This document shows positions 36,672 to 46,174 of a DNA stretch of 64,000 nt, piece after piece (the first letter of the stretch is position 1; the number at the start of each line of letters is the position of its first letter). The DNA is from Bacillota bacterium (GTDB lineage Bacteria > Bacillota > Negativicutes > CTSoil-072). Under the pieces are notes generated by a model. It saw only the letters and a list, made by a program, of their open reading frames with translations. It made no database searches and had not been told where the DNA came from. Where the stretch lies: assembly GCA_017889545.1 (NCBI GenBank), contig JAGFZV010000007.1:1-64000 (forward strand), read 5' to 3'. The position numbers were made by a program, and so were the translations under genes.

Positions 36672-39299
36672 TTACTTTGTTTGGGCCCAATTTTTTCCCA
36701 TCTTGACATCCACGGTTAATTTAACAGCCAAAGTAACCGCCTTTTCCATCGCTTCCCGGACCAAGTCAGCCGTAATCTCTTCTTCCGTTTCGGCAATTTC
36801 CAGCACCAATTCGTCATGCACCTGCAATAATACGCGACTTTGCAGGCGATGCGCGGCTAATGCCTTGGAAACATCAATCATAGCCTTTTTGATAATATCG
36901 GCCGCCGACCCCTGTACCGGCGTATTCATTGCCGTCCGTTCCGCAAAAGATCGCTGGCTGAAGTTACTGCTGTGAATATCAGGCAAATACCGGCGACGGC
37001 CAAAAAGGGTCGTAACGTAACCCAAACGCCGCGCTTCGGCGATCATGCGGTCCATATAGGCCTTAACGCCGCCATAACGGGAAAAATAAAGTTCTATGTA
37101 TTGCCCGGCCTCTTTACGGCTTACACCGGTATTGCGGGCAAGACCATAATCACTAATTCCATAAATAATACCAAAATTTACCGCTTTGGCCCGTGAACGC
37201 ATCTCGGAAGTAACGTCTTGTAATGGCACGCCAAAAACCTCAGAGGCCGTACGAGCATGGATATCCTGATTGCTGCGAAATGCATCGAGCAAACCGGCAT
37301 CACCGGATAAATGAGCCAAAATCCGCAATTCAATTTGCGAATAATCCGCAGCCATCATAGATTTCCACTGTTTGCCCGGAATAAACAGTTCTCTGATCCT
37401 GCGGCCAATTTCTGTCCGTACAGGAATATTCTGCAGATTGGGTTCAGAACTGCTAAGCCTTCCAGTCGTAGTAACCGCTTGATTAAAGCTTGTATGGATC
37501 CGGCCTGTGCCCGGATTAATCAAAGCGGGCATGGTATCCAAATACGTTGATTTCAGTTTGATCAACAACCGGTATTCCTGCAGTTGATCGATCAGCGGAT
37601 GCAATCCGGTAAGCTTATCCAAAACCTCGGCATCTGTAGAATAACCGGTTTTTGTTTTTTTCATCACCGGCAGCTTCAATTTATCAAATAGGATCATTCC
37701 CAATTGTTTCGGTGAATTAACATTAAATTCTTCGCCGGCAAGTTGATAAATGGTTTTCAGCAGCGAATCAACCAGAAGCGATAGGTCTGCAGTCATCGTT
37801 TTCAAATGTTCTGCATCCACCTGTATTCCGGCCATTTCCATATTGGAAAGAACGGATGCAAGCGGTAATTCCACTTCATAGTATAACTTATCCAGTCCAT
37901 CCTCAGCAAGTTTAGCGGCAAAAACCGGATAAAGAGCACGAATATATCCTGCTTGAGCGGCAAGATCAACGTCCTTCTGTCCAGCGGAATTCGCCAGTGA
38001 AGCGGTTCCCTCCAGATACAGTTTTGCCAACTCTTCCAATGAATAGGTTGGAGAAGCGGAATTTAACAGATACGCGGCAAGCAGAATATCAAAAAGCGGC
38101 CCGGAAAGTTCTATCCCCGATGCACGGCACGCATTCCAGAAGTCTTTTGTGTTATAGGTTATCTTTTGAATATCGGGGTCAGACAATAACTGGGCAAATT
38201 CCGTCCAACCTTCGGTCTTTGCGTCAATCAAAACCGCTTCTCCATCAAAAGAAGCAACAAGTCCTTTCACTTGGCTGTCCGGTACTCGGCCAGTTACGAC
38301 AGGTAAAAAAACAAAACTACCGGATTTTCGAATCGCTGCAGCAATTTTCCGTGCCGACTGTATATTGTCAACTTCCTGGACCGGTTTTGCCAACGGAATC
38401 TCGGTCAGAGAAACCTCGTTTTTCTTTTCTTTCTGGATAAGTTCCGGCAAATTGGCCAATAGCCTGCGAAACTGAAATTTCGTAAAAGCTTCATGAACCT
38501 TGTCGTAATCCGGTCGAACCAAAAAATCGTCCCACTGAAAAGAGATGGGCATATCACAGATAATCGTCGCTAATTTTTTCGACAACCTTGCCAAATCGGC
38601 ATGTTTTCGCAGGTTTTCCCGCAATTTATCCCCTGTAACAGCGTCAAGTTGATCCAAAATGTTTTCTACCGTGCCAAACTCGTTGAGAAGCTTGACAGCG
38701 GTTTTTTCGCCTATCCCCGGCACTCCCGGTATATTATCCGACTTATCGCCCGTCAGTCCTTTCAGATCGACAACCCGCTCCGGTTCAATGCCATATTTTT
38801 CTTTCACTGCCTGGCTGTCCATTTCATCCATGTCAGTGATGCCTTTTTTTGTCAACATGATTTTTGTATGCGGGCCAATAAGCTGCAATACATCCCTGTC
38901 GCCGGTTACAATCACAGCGTCATAGCCGTCCGCGACTGCTTTGGCCGCAAGTGTGCCGATAATGTCGTCTCCTTCAAAACCGGCTTGGGCAATCGTTTTG
39001 ATTCCAAAAGCATCCAAAATTTCCTGTACCAAAGGAAATTGTTCGCTCAATTCAGACGGCGTATTGGGCCGATGCATTTTGTACGCTTCGTACAGTTCAT
39101 TGCGGAATGTTTCTTTCCCTTTATCAAAAGCGACGGCAACTGCTCCAGGCTTTCGCTCAGCCAATAACTTCAGCAGCATCGTGGTAAAACCATAAACGGC
39201 ATTCGTATGCCGTCCAGCGGCTGTCATACTCATCGGCAAAGCGTAAAACGCCCGGTGAACCAGGCTGCTGCCGTCAATAATTACAATTTCTCGTGTCAT
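36672..39299 (-). CDS. polA: DNA polymerase I
   Basis: An 875-residue A-family polymerase. The 5' nuclease domain occupies about 1-290 (VTGDRDVLQL, GLTGDKSDNIPGVPGIGEKTA). The middle 3'-5' exonuclease-like domain (about 315-480) lacks the acidic DxE proofreading motif, as in many Firmicutes. The polymerase domain has motif A MMAADYSQIELRILAH, motif B RSRAKAVNFGIIYG and motif C LLQVHDELVLE. ATG at 39299 follows GAGGTGGTG. First gene of the repair/CoA run. Confidence 0.94.
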   Translation of the reverse strand: MTREIVIIDGSSLVHRAFYALPMSMTAAGRHTNAVYGFTTMLLKLLAERKPGAVAVAFDKGKETFRNELYEAYKMHRPNTPSELSEQFPLVQEILDAFGIKTIAQAGFEGDDIIGTLAAKAVADGYDAVIVTGDRDVLQLIGPHTKIMLTKKGITDMDEMDSQAVKEKYGIEPERVVDLKGLTGDKSDNIPGVPGIGEKTAVKLLNEFGTVENILDQLDAVTGDKLRENLRKHADLARLSKKLATIICDMPISFQWDDFLVRPDYDKVHEAFTKFQFRRLLANLPELIQKEKKNEVSLTEIPLAKPVQEVDNIQSARKIAAAIRKSGSFVFLPVVTGRVPDSQVKGLVASFDGEAVLIDAKTEGWTEFAQLLSDPDIQKITYNTKDFWNACRASGIELSGPLFDILLAAYLLNSASPTYSLEELAKLYLEGTASLANSAGQKDVDLAAQAGYIRALYPVFAAKLAEDGLDKLYYEVELPLASVLSNMEMAGIQVDAEHLKTMTADLSLLVDSLLKTIYQLAGEEFNVNSPKQLGMILFDKLKLPVMKKTKTGYSTDAEVLDKLTGLHPLIDQLQEYRLLIKLKSTYLDTMPALINPGTGRIHTSFNQAVTTTGRLSSSEPNLQNIPVRTEIGRRIRELFIPGKQWKSMMAADYSQIELRILAHLSGDAGLLDAFRSNQDIHARTASEVFGVPLQDVTSEMRSRAKAVNFGIIYGISDYGLARNTGVSRKEAGQYIELYFSRYGGVKAYMDRMIAEARRLGYVTTLFGRRRYLPDIHSSNFSQRSFAERTAMNTPVQGSAADIIKKAMIDVSKALAAHRLQSRVLLQVHDELVLEIAETEEEITADLVREAMEKAVTLAVKLTVDVKMGKNWAQTK

Positions 39300-39345
39300 A
39301 AACACACCACCTCATTTGGCTCTCCTTACTGATTGTAACCTATTT

Positions 39346-39375
39346 ACAGACCAGATGCAAAAGCATCTGGTCTGT
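39346..39375. other. hairpin in polA leader
   Basis: Perfect 13-bp stem ACAGACCAGATGC with an AAAA loop. It is not followed by a T-run on either strand, so it is not an ordinary terminator. It would lie in or just upstream of the polA leader RNA. Confidence 0.5.
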
Positions 39376-39396
39376 TCTTGAACCTTTGCCTTTCAT

Positions 39397-39434
39397 TAAA
39401 AAGCCGTGTAGAAAATGCTAGTTTCTACACGGCC
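39397..39434 (-). terminator. terminator of membrane protein gene
   Basis: Minus-strand hairpin GCCGTGTAGAAA.../TTTCTACACGGC followed by TTTTTAAT. Confidence 0.85.
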
Positions 39435-39452
39435 TCGTTTAAAATATTAATT

Positions 39453-39794
39453 TTATTTGTGCCACCGATGGCGGACTTTTTGCTTTTTCTGAGCGGTAAA
39501 AGGTGTATTGAAATGCCCTTTGAAAAGAACCCAAACAATGATCACCAGCAATATCAGATTTCCTACACCGCCTGAAATAATTCCCACATCAACAAGAATG
39601 CTGACACCAGTCAACCCGGCAAGAAATTTCATGGATTTCTTCAGATCTACATAGGGATATTGATGAAGAATAAGATAACAGACGCCAAGAGTAGTTAAGT
39701 CGATTACCACCCAAACAAACTCATTAGCCATCGCATATTTCAGTATCCCGCCTACCAGCAAAACTCCGAATATTTTCAGCCAAATCTGGTTCAT
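39453..39794 (-). CDS. small integral membrane protein
   Basis: A 113-residue protein with four hydrophobic stretches (about 5-22, 26-44, 55-72 and 75-92) and a basic tail (TAQKKQKVRHRWHK), so a four-helix membrane protein with a cytoplasmic basic C-terminus. No family recognised. ATG after GGAGCG. Lies between metF and polA with its own terminator. Confidence 0.7.
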   Translation of the reverse strand: MNQIWLKIFGVLLVGGILKYAMANEFVWVVIDLTTLGVCYLILHQYPYVDLKKSMKFLAGLTGVSILVDVGIISGGVGNLILLVIIVWVLFKGHFNTPFTAQKKQKVRHRWHK

Positions 39795-39829
39795 ATCTCA
39801 AACACGCTCCTTCATGCACCAAGCTTTCT

Positions 39830-40696
39830 TTAACGTAAGCCAGTGTGCTGCAAAATTGTTTTTGTCTGAGCTGCCTTGTTCATTGTATATAAATGGATCC
39901 CATTCACCCGATGGGCCATTAGAGCATCAATTTGTTTACACGCATATTCAATGCCCGCTTTTTCCATGTCTGCTGCACAATTCCCATACCGGTCCATGAT
40001 CTTTTGTAATCCGGCGGGGATCGCAGCACTGCACAGACTCGTTATCCGTTTTACCTGCGCCGCATTCAAAACAGGCATGATGCCAATATGTATCGGACAA
40101 ATGATCCCGATCTTCCGGATTTTCTCTTCAAAAGCATAATATTTATCGTTGTCAAAAAACAATTGCGTGACAAGAAAGTCAACGCCACGGTCCACCTTGA
40201 ATTTGAGGTTTTGAATATCCTCCGCCATTGCAGCGCATTCCGGATGTCCCTCAGGATATGCCGCCGCAGCAATACAAAATTGACCTCTTTTATTAATCTC
40301 TTCAATTAAATCACTGGCATGGGAATAGCCATTCGCTGCCGGAGTAAATTCAGTTTCACCCTGGGGAGGGTCTCCGCGCAAAGCCAAAATATTTTCAATG
40401 CCATTTTCCGCGAGTTGATCCACTAAGGCTTCCATTTCCTTGTGGGACGATCCTACACAAGTCAAATGCGCCAACGTTTCAATCTTAAAATCGTTTTTTA
40501 TTCTTGCAGCAATTTCAATGGACCGGGCTGCATTCCCTCCGCCGGCGCCATAGGTTACACTAATAAAATCCGGCTTCAATTCCTTCAGATCCGTCAGCGT
40601 TTCGAACACGGTTTCCAATGGATATGTGGGTTTAGGAGGAAATATTTCGCAAGATACAACGAATTTTCCCTGTTCAAAGCAATCACAAATTTTCAC
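39830..40696 (-). CDS. metF: methylenetetrahydrofolate reductase
   Basis: A 288-residue TIM-barrel flavoprotein of the MetF family (methylene-THF to methyl-THF). Conserved parts are SCEIFPPK near residue 15, SVTYGAGGG near 46, ALRGDPPQG near 105 and FLVTQLFFDNDKYY near 178. I prefer GTG at 40696, spaced from AAGGTGG; a GTG at 40708 is too close to that site. No metV gene is adjacent. A sigma-A promoter lies about 65 bases upstream. Confidence 0.9.
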   Translation of the reverse strand: MKICDCFEQGKFVVSCEIFPPKPTYPLETVFETLTDLKELKPDFISVTYGAGGGNAARSIEIAARIKNDFKIETLAHLTCVGSSHKEMEALVDQLAENGIENILALRGDPPQGETEFTPAANGYSHASDLIEEINKRGQFCIAAAAYPEGHPECAAMAEDIQNLKFKVDRGVDFLVTQLFFDNDKYYAFEEKIRKIGIICPIHIGIMPVLNAAQVKRITSLCSAAIPAGLQKIMDRYGNCAADMEKAGIEYACKQIDALMAHRVNGIHLYTMNKAAQTKTILQHTGLR

Positions 40697-40759
40697 TACT
40701 ACATCCACCTTAGCAAAAAGTTATCCATATTCTTTCTGTACACAGCATAGATATGTATT

Positions 40760-40787
40760 ATTATATATTCTTTATCCAGACTCACAA
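40760..40787 (-). promoter_or_regulatory. metF promoter
   Basis: Minus strand TTGTGA (40782-40787), 16-base spacer, TATAAT (40760-40765). Confidence 0.6.
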
Positions 40788-40889
40788 TTCCTGTAGTGAA
40801 TCTTTTCAATTCCATAGCATTTTCCGTGCAAAATATATGGACGGTATGTAAATTTGCAATTTTCCTTCAGTCTAAAAACAATCGTGTTC

Positions 40890-40934
40890 TTGACAAACAA
40901 TGTGATGTAAAATAATATATGTATATACATATAT
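40890..40934 (+). promoter_or_regulatory. marR promoter with palindromic operator
   Basis: TTGACA (40890-40895), 17-base spacer, TAATAT (40913-40918). The 20-bp perfect palindrome ATATATGTATATACATATAT (40915-40934) overlaps the -10 and start point. Its core ATGTATATACAT recurs in the palindrome at 41401-41420, so it is probably the site of the MarR protein itself, giving autorepression. Confidence 0.75.
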
Positions 40935-40951
40935 CGATTGGAGTGCACATC

Positions 40952-41389
40952 ATGTCTTGTTCTGATCTCTCTGGCGCGCGTCGCTGTGCTTGCGGCAATT
41001 TAAGAAGAACGACCCGATCGATTACGCAATTCTATGATCAATTTCTTCTGAAAAGCGGATTGCGAAGTCCGCAATTTTCGTTACTCTTAAACATTTCCCT
41101 GAATGAAAATATTTCAGTCGGAGAACTTGGATCTATACTGCTCATGGATCAGACCACAGTGACGCGTAACATCGAAATGTTAAAAAAGAATGGTTACGTT
41201 ACGATCATAAAAGATCCTGCCGATGCCAGGAGAAAGACCATTTCGATAACCGAAAGCGGAGCCGATAAACTTGCAGAATCCATGCCGCTTTGGGAGCAAG
41301 CTCAATCACAAATCGAAAAGGGCCTCGGCACCGAGAGATACCGCGACTTTTTGAAGACATTAAAGGACATCACCCAATTAGTTCAGTAA
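40952..41389 (+). CDS. MarR-family transcriptional regulator
   Basis: A 145-residue winged-helix regulator. The DNA-binding region is ISVGELGSILLMDQTTVTRNIEMLKKNGYV near residues 55-85, followed by the wing DPADARRKTISIT. An N-terminal CSD...RRCACGN segment holds three cysteines within about 16 residues that could sense metal or redox change; this is unusual for the family. ATG at 40952 after GGAG. Paired 20-bp palindromes before and after the gene suggest it controls itself and the Fe-S gene downstream. Confidence 0.9.
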   Translation: MSCSDLSGARRCACGNLRRTTRSITQFYDQFLLKSGLRSPQFSLLLNISLNENISVGELGSILLMDQTTVTRNIEMLKKNGYVTIIKDPADARRKTISITESGADKLAESMPLWEQAQSQIEKGLGTERYRDFLKTLKDITQLVQ

Positions 41390-41400
41390 TTTTTAGCACT

Positions 41401-41420
41401 TTACATGTATATACATGTAA
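41401..41420. promoter_or_regulatory. second palindromic operator
   Basis: Perfect 20-bp palindrome TTACATGTATATACATGTAA between marR and the Fe-S protein gene. It shares the 12-bp core of the marR promoter palindrome. Confidence 0.7.
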
Positions 41421-41501
41421 TTAAAAAGATTTTACTGCACTTTCACTTCATTTCACTAGTATTTGCCAAAACAGGCGAACAAAATATGAGGAGGAACGGC
41501 T

Positions 41502-42269
41502 TTGAGTAAGGAAAAGATTAGAAAGTATATCCTGGATTTGGGCGTCGATGATGTAGGTTTTGCTAAAGTGGAGGATTATCATAGCCCGAAATCGTATGAG
41601 ATCGAAAGATTTTTGCCGGGGGCCAAAACGATCATTTCCCTGGTTTTCCGGGAACTGGACACTTGCGAAAGTCCCAGCGTCACCATCGCCATGAATGGCC
41701 GGCTGGACATGAATTACTTTCAGCGGTCCTGCAACTACCAGATCAATCGTTTCCTGACACGTGAATTTCAGGCCAAAGTGGTGAATATGCCCTACTCTTC
41801 CCCTATGGAACTGCATAAGGACAGAATGGCAGTTGCCGATTTTTCCCATCGTCATGCGGCGGTTGCTGCAGGCCTAGGAACATTTGGCCGGCATAACCTG
41901 GTCATCCATCCACGCTTCGGAACACGGATCGGCTTAACCGCCTTCGTTACCGATCTTGAGTTGGAACCGGATGAGAAAATAAATCAGGACCTCTGCATTC
42001 ATTGCGATCTGTGTGTCAAAAACTGTCCCGGAGGAGCGCTTGATGAGGCTGGCAAAACAAACATTGCTAAATGCATAAAGCACTCGCAGCCCTATGGATT
42101 GCGTACGAACATCGGCTTTTGGCAACAGTTTGCCGATAGTCGGCCGGAAGAGCAGAAGCAGATGTTCACCGATGAAAAATACTGGCGCTTGCAGCAGGCT
42201 CATTCGATTGGAATGCAATATTACTGCTTTAACTGCATGAAATCTTGCCCGGTAGGATTAAACACTTAG
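41502..42269 (+). CDS. QueG-like 4Fe-4S oxidoreductase
   Basis: A 255-residue protein with an N-terminal domain like that of epoxyqueuosine reductase (LGVDDVGFAKV, then FGRHNLVIHPRFGTRIGLTAFVTDLEL near 125) and a bacterial ferredoxin-type cluster site CIHCDLCVKNCPGG near 165. A second CFNCMKSCPVG lies near the C-terminus. It is shorter than QueG (about 350-380), so it may be a relative with another reductive role, such as the corrinoid-activation or dehalogenase-like group. TTG start after GAGGAGG. Probably regulated by the adjacent MarR. Confidence 0.82.
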   Translation: MSKEKIRKYILDLGVDDVGFAKVEDYHSPKSYEIERFLPGAKTIISLVFRELDTCESPSVTIAMNGRLDMNYFQRSCNYQINRFLTREFQAKVVNMPYSSPMELHKDRMAVADFSHRHAAVAAGLGTFGRHNLVIHPRFGTRIGLTAFVTDLELEPDEKINQDLCIHCDLCVKNCPGGALDEAGKTNIAKCIKHSQPYGLRTNIGFWQQFADSRPEEQKQMFTDEKYWRLQQAHSIGMQYYCFNCMKSCPVGLNT

Positions 42270-42345
42270 CGAACAGCCTTATTGCCGTGCAGAACCGATA
42301 TCGAAATATTGAGCTGTGAGTAAAGCCGAAGAAGGACATAACAAT

Positions 42346-42489
42346 ATGGACTTTCAGGAAAATAATCATAATATTAATCTTGATGATTCGATCCTTGCAT
42401 TCAAGCTAAGCCAAACTTTTTGGCCTCTTGAATGCGAATTGGTCGCGCACTTAGGAATAGATAAGAGCAGAATATCAGAAGCCATCTAA
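42346..42489 (+). CDS. possible 47-residue protein
   Basis: A short intact frame starting ATG, ten bases after GAAGGA, that encodes MDFQENNHNINLDD... and ends LGIDKSRISEAI. Acidic and mostly helical, no family recognised. It marks the change from chromosome backbone to the AT-rich accessory region. The remaining bases up to 42618 show nothing convincing. Confidence 0.35.
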   Translation: MDFQENNHNINLDDSILAFKLSQTFWPLECELVAHLGIDKSRISEAI

Positions 42490-42618
42490 AATACTGCTCG
42501 CGCAAATTTTTTCTTTTTATGGAAACTGTTTATTAGGCAACGTTTACCAAACTTTTCTGTCTATTATCTGGGTCCAAAAAGCGGATATGAAACAGGTACT
42601 CAGAACCTAGTCCGTACT

Positions 42619-45069
42619 TCAATAAATTGGAATTCTTGTAAGAGCCCCTACTCGCTTAAGCCCATTTTTAAAACATTCGCTTTTTGCACTATTCAATAAA
42701 ATATCGCGTAATATCTCCCAATATTCAAAACCTACATCTTTTGAGATTCCTGAACAAATACTAAATGCCAATTCTTCCTCAAACTCGACCCATTTATCAC
42801 TTAATATTACTTGAGTTCTAGCCGAATTTAAATCCAAATCTCTTTTTCCGCATATATCTATAACCAGTAACATTGGAAATGGCCAAGATAATTTTACTTG
42901 GTTCTTTTGCAACCTCCATGATGGCGTAACTATGCTAGCTGGCACTTCAACGCCATGCAATGAAAGCTTTGCTTTGGATTCAGCTAAGGATCTTGTATTT
43001 GAACTTTCCTCAATTTCCCCATCATCATTGATTGTTATGGATGTTGACTTTAATTCAAGTTCATTATCCTTTATGCTTATATGTTTGTCTAAATGGTAGG
43101 TTTCCCCTTCGATATCAATGTGCTTTGATGGCATATCCACCGTTTTAACTGGCATATTGCGCATTTCTAATATCGCAACAATTGCTGACCCAACAAAACC
43201 CGCAGATCTCTCATCAAGCTTTATCTCAATCTCTCGAATATTTTCATGCTCATCCCAAGAGTAATTTTTGAGAGACTCCGCAATATTTTTCTGAAAGCTG
43301 TTCTCATTCCATAATTGGGTTATATGTTCAGTCTTTATCAAAATTTTCAAAGGAGGATTTGGTATTACCGTCTCTACCGCTTTAATAAATTGTTCATCTG
43401 ACATGTTTTCCCATGGGTTATTTTTTTTTCGCAGAATTAGTCTTGTGCTGGTGCCAGGTATTTTGCGATTTCCTTGCTTTATCCAAAAAATACTCTCCTG
43501 GCCTTCAACAATTATATTAAGCGGCGCACTAGATTCATGAGGACCATAAACTCGGCGAGTATCGACTATAAGAGTATCGGATATCATAAAGCACGACAAG
43601 ATACCAATACCGAATCTCGATGTTGGAGTGAAATCGGCATTACTCTCCGATTTTAGATCATAAAATTCGCTCGATACATAGAAAGAAGAACCTATTCTTG
43701 TATAATAGTTATCGACAATGTGTTGATCCATTCCACTCCCATTATCAATAACTTCGAGAACGTATTCGCTGTTTTCCTTAAAATACCGGACTTCTATCTC
43801 AGGAGAGTATGTTGTATCCCATTTTTTCTCAAGTGCTTTTCTCAGCAAGCATGCATCGATGGAATTCTGCAATAATTCCCGAAGTGCCACTTCTGGATTG
43901 CCATATAGCTTAGTCCCCATTAGCAAATCGATAACTTGAGCTTTGCTCAGGTTAAATTGGGTTTTTCTATATAAATACTGCGGATCTCCATTTATATTTT
44001 TCTTTGTTTCAATCTTTTCTCTATTAACTCTAAGAGGTAAATCAATAAGCATTTTTCGTTCTCGAATGCGCGGCTCCTTATTGAGCGTATACAGAACATT
44101 ATTGCATATACTCAACTCATTATCTATCAAATCACAGAATGAATGAATTGACGCTTCTATTGCCGGATGCACGCATTTCGCTTGAAAACAAATCTCTCTA
44201 TTGTTTATTACCCACGCGTCAATTGACCGATGTTTATTCCACTCCTTGATTGACACAGGGTGTTTAACAGTCAAATTGGAAAATAGTACTGAAGGAGTTC
44301 TCTTTGCATCAAAATCCAAAATATCCGCCAACCTTAATACAATCGCTATAAACGGCAAACATGCAAAAGTTTCAGGCCCACATAGCAAATTATTATCCAA
44401 GTTGAGCAAAAAAACGGCATCTTCATTGTGGCTAAAACATATTTCTGCAAATTCAACTGTCAAATCTACATCTCTGTATTTTATCTTACCGTTCCAATCG
44501 TTTTCAATAATCTCTCTTGCTCTTAACGCATGAGTATTTCTAATATATTCGGAAATCAAATATGCCTTAAGCGTCTCGGAAGTTGCGTTTTCCCCCTCGG
44601 TGTCTAATACTTCTATTTGTTTAAGTTGCTCTGGTCTAGCAGCACAATGCCGCTTAAACCTTGTGTATTGTTCTACTGCCTCTTCATCAACAAATGCCGG
44701 CGTCTTATCCCAAATTCTTCTCCAATTTGCTACATGCTCTCCGCTAGGCGCCATACCAATATCATGAAAAAACGCACTTAAAATCATCAACATCAATTCT
44801 GGCACTGTCAAACTATCAATGCAATCTTCAGGAAGAAGCGCTTCCATCAAGCCTAATACTCTGAACAGGTGCTCCCCATCGTGTAAAGTGAACTCTCCCA
44901 TATGTTGGAGAACAATTTTAGTCCTATGATACGCATAATAAGTGGCATCATCAACCAATGACAATGCGTGCGAACCTGACGGATCACTGCCACATTTTTC
45001 TTTTAACTTCAAATATATTTTGCTTTTTGCAAGGCGTACTTGAGTTTCGGCATGCCAGTCGTCGTTCAT
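42619..45069 (-). CDS. HD-domain / HSP90-like ATPase fusion protein
   Basis: An 816-residue protein with two enzymatic modules. The N-terminal HD phosphohydrolase-like domain has HDGEHLFRVLGLME near 65 and LSAFFHDIGMAPSGEHV near 100. It is followed from about 380 by a GHKL/HSP90-type ATPase with ELLQNSIDACL (N-box), EVIDNGSGMD (G1) and TSRFGIGILSCF (G2). The C-terminal 250 residues are unassigned. HD plus HSP90-like fusions occur in bacterial conflict loci, where the HSP90 module is thought to sense or remodel and the HD module may act on nucleotides; this role is inferred. ATG at 45069 after AAGAAGG. AT-rich relative to the backbone. Confidence 0.85.
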   Translation of the reverse strand: MNDDWHAETQVRLAKSKIYLKLKEKCGSDPSGSHALSLVDDATYYAYHRTKIVLQHMGEFTLHDGEHLFRVLGLMEALLPEDCIDSLTVPELMLMILSAFFHDIGMAPSGEHVANWRRIWDKTPAFVDEEAVEQYTRFKRHCAARPEQLKQIEVLDTEGENATSETLKAYLISEYIRNTHALRAREIIENDWNGKIKYRDVDLTVEFAEICFSHNEDAVFLLNLDNNLLCGPETFACLPFIAIVLRLADILDFDAKRTPSVLFSNLTVKHPVSIKEWNKHRSIDAWVINNREICFQAKCVHPAIEASIHSFCDLIDNELSICNNVLYTLNKEPRIRERKMLIDLPLRVNREKIETKKNINGDPQYLYRKTQFNLSKAQVIDLLMGTKLYGNPEVALRELLQNSIDACLLRKALEKKWDTTYSPEIEVRYFKENSEYVLEVIDNGSGMDQHIVDNYYTRIGSSFYVSSEFYDLKSESNADFTPTSRFGIGILSCFMISDTLIVDTRRVYGPHESSAPLNIIVEGQESIFWIKQGNRKIPGTSTRLILRKKNNPWENMSDEQFIKAVETVIPNPPLKILIKTEHITQLWNENSFQKNIAESLKNYSWDEHENIREIEIKLDERSAGFVGSAIVAILEMRNMPVKTVDMPSKHIDIEGETYHLDKHISIKDNELELKSTSITINDDGEIEESSNTRSLAESKAKLSLHGVEVPASIVTPSWRLQKNQVKLSWPFPMLLVIDICGKRDLDLNSARTQVILSDKWVEFEEELAFSICSGISKDVGFEYWEILRDILLNSAKSECFKNGLKRVGALTRIPIY

Positions 45070-45159
45070 TTTATACCTTCTTTGCGTTTCAAATGCGATT
45101 TTCGCTTGAAATCGCACGTTGAAAACTAATTATTTTTATTGCAATGACAGTAAAAATGA

Positions 45160-45631
45160 TCAAATTTTTACTGCAAAGGAATCCTGAAATATCTTTTCTA
45201 GCACACCTTTCCATTGGGGAGAAACTACTAAATTTTCTTGCCAATTATCATCTAAACTTTTGATACTACGGCCTTTATCCTGTATCTCTCAGTCACTAAA
45301 AAACCTCTCAAGCTCTCCGAAATTATTTCAAGTTTCTCATCACTTCTCTTCTGCCAGCATGTTGTTGCGATTAGGATTCGTCTTTTAGGTAGCGCACAGA
45401 ATGTGTCGATACTAAAAGAGCTAATTTCCGAGCTCTTTATGAGCTTATTATGAGCTTTTTCCCTGGATAGCCCGGCACCACTTTCGTTCTTCGCCCAAAG
45501 CCATCCAGTTCGACTGATCCCAAGTGTTTCAGTTGCTCAAGGTCGCACCGAAGTGTTGGATCGGAAAAGTTGTCGTTCATTCCGGCCATAATCTCGCTTA
45601 ATGAAATGGTCCTTGGCGACAGTACCCGCAA
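45160..45631 (-). pseudogene. decayed gene remnant, three frames
   Basis: The 64-codon ORF at 45437-45631 (ISLSEIMAGMNDNFSDPTLRCDLEQLKHLG, winged-helix-like) runs out of frame. A second frame continues coherent protein sequence (GAGLSREKAHNKLIKSSEIS... to RGFLVTERYRIKA). A third carries SLDDNWQENLVVSPQWKGVLEKI to a TGA at 45160. Read together they look like the C-terminal part of one gene broken by two frameshifts. The parent family is not recognised. Confidence 0.4.
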
Positions 45632-45662
45632 GTTTCTGCGCTGCGCGGCGTCAAATTATGTT

Positions 45663-45841
45663 TCACCCGAATCGGTGGGTATAACCATTGATCAGGAAGC
45701 GTACGCCCATTGCGACTGCCTTCTCCAGAAATTTCGGTTCCGGATCCCACCTATAGAATTCAGCACTCTCTAATTCTTCGGCCTGTTTTCCACTATCTGC
45801 TGCAAGAAGACCCGCATCCGAAGCAAAGGATGGATAAAATG
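45663..45841 (-). pseudogene. short open fragment, family unknown
   Basis: A start-less minus-strand frame reads SFYPSFASDAGLLAADSG, continues KQAEELESAEFYRWDPEPKF and LEKAVAMGVRFLINGYTHRFG, and then stops. It looks like real protein sequence but has no start or ribosome-binding site. Upstream, 45842-46174 contains a GC-rich patch with no convincing gene. Confidence 0.3.
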
Positions 45842-46174
45842 ACGTTAGCGGCGCAATGATGAAACCTACAGTACGATGACGCGTTCCCGGAAACGAATGT
45901 ATTGAGGCTTGGGACAGCGGCGGTGGCGATAACGAGAGCGGCCCGAGAACCGGGAGCGGAGAGACGCGCAGTGGATAGCAGCCCGGTCGCTGGAACGCGG
46001 ATGGCGGCAGTTGTAATATAATTGTTTTGTCGCAATACTTCTGTGCAATTCCTTTTCGTTGTGATGAAATGCAGGAATCAGGGACAAAGACCTTAACGAG
46101 GTCTTTTATAGCGAAAAATATTTTATACTATAGAAACGATTGTTACACAAAAAGGCATAAAAGTTCTATTGCCC

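Noticed and set aside
39346-39375. Terminator before polA
   Set aside because: The stem is perfect but no T-run follows on either strand, so it is listed only as a hairpin.
45793-46087. 80- and 73-codon minus-strand ORFs in the GC-rich patch
   Set aside because: Overlapping arginine/serine-rich frames in a compositionally odd patch, without ribosome-binding sites; they look like chance ORFs.
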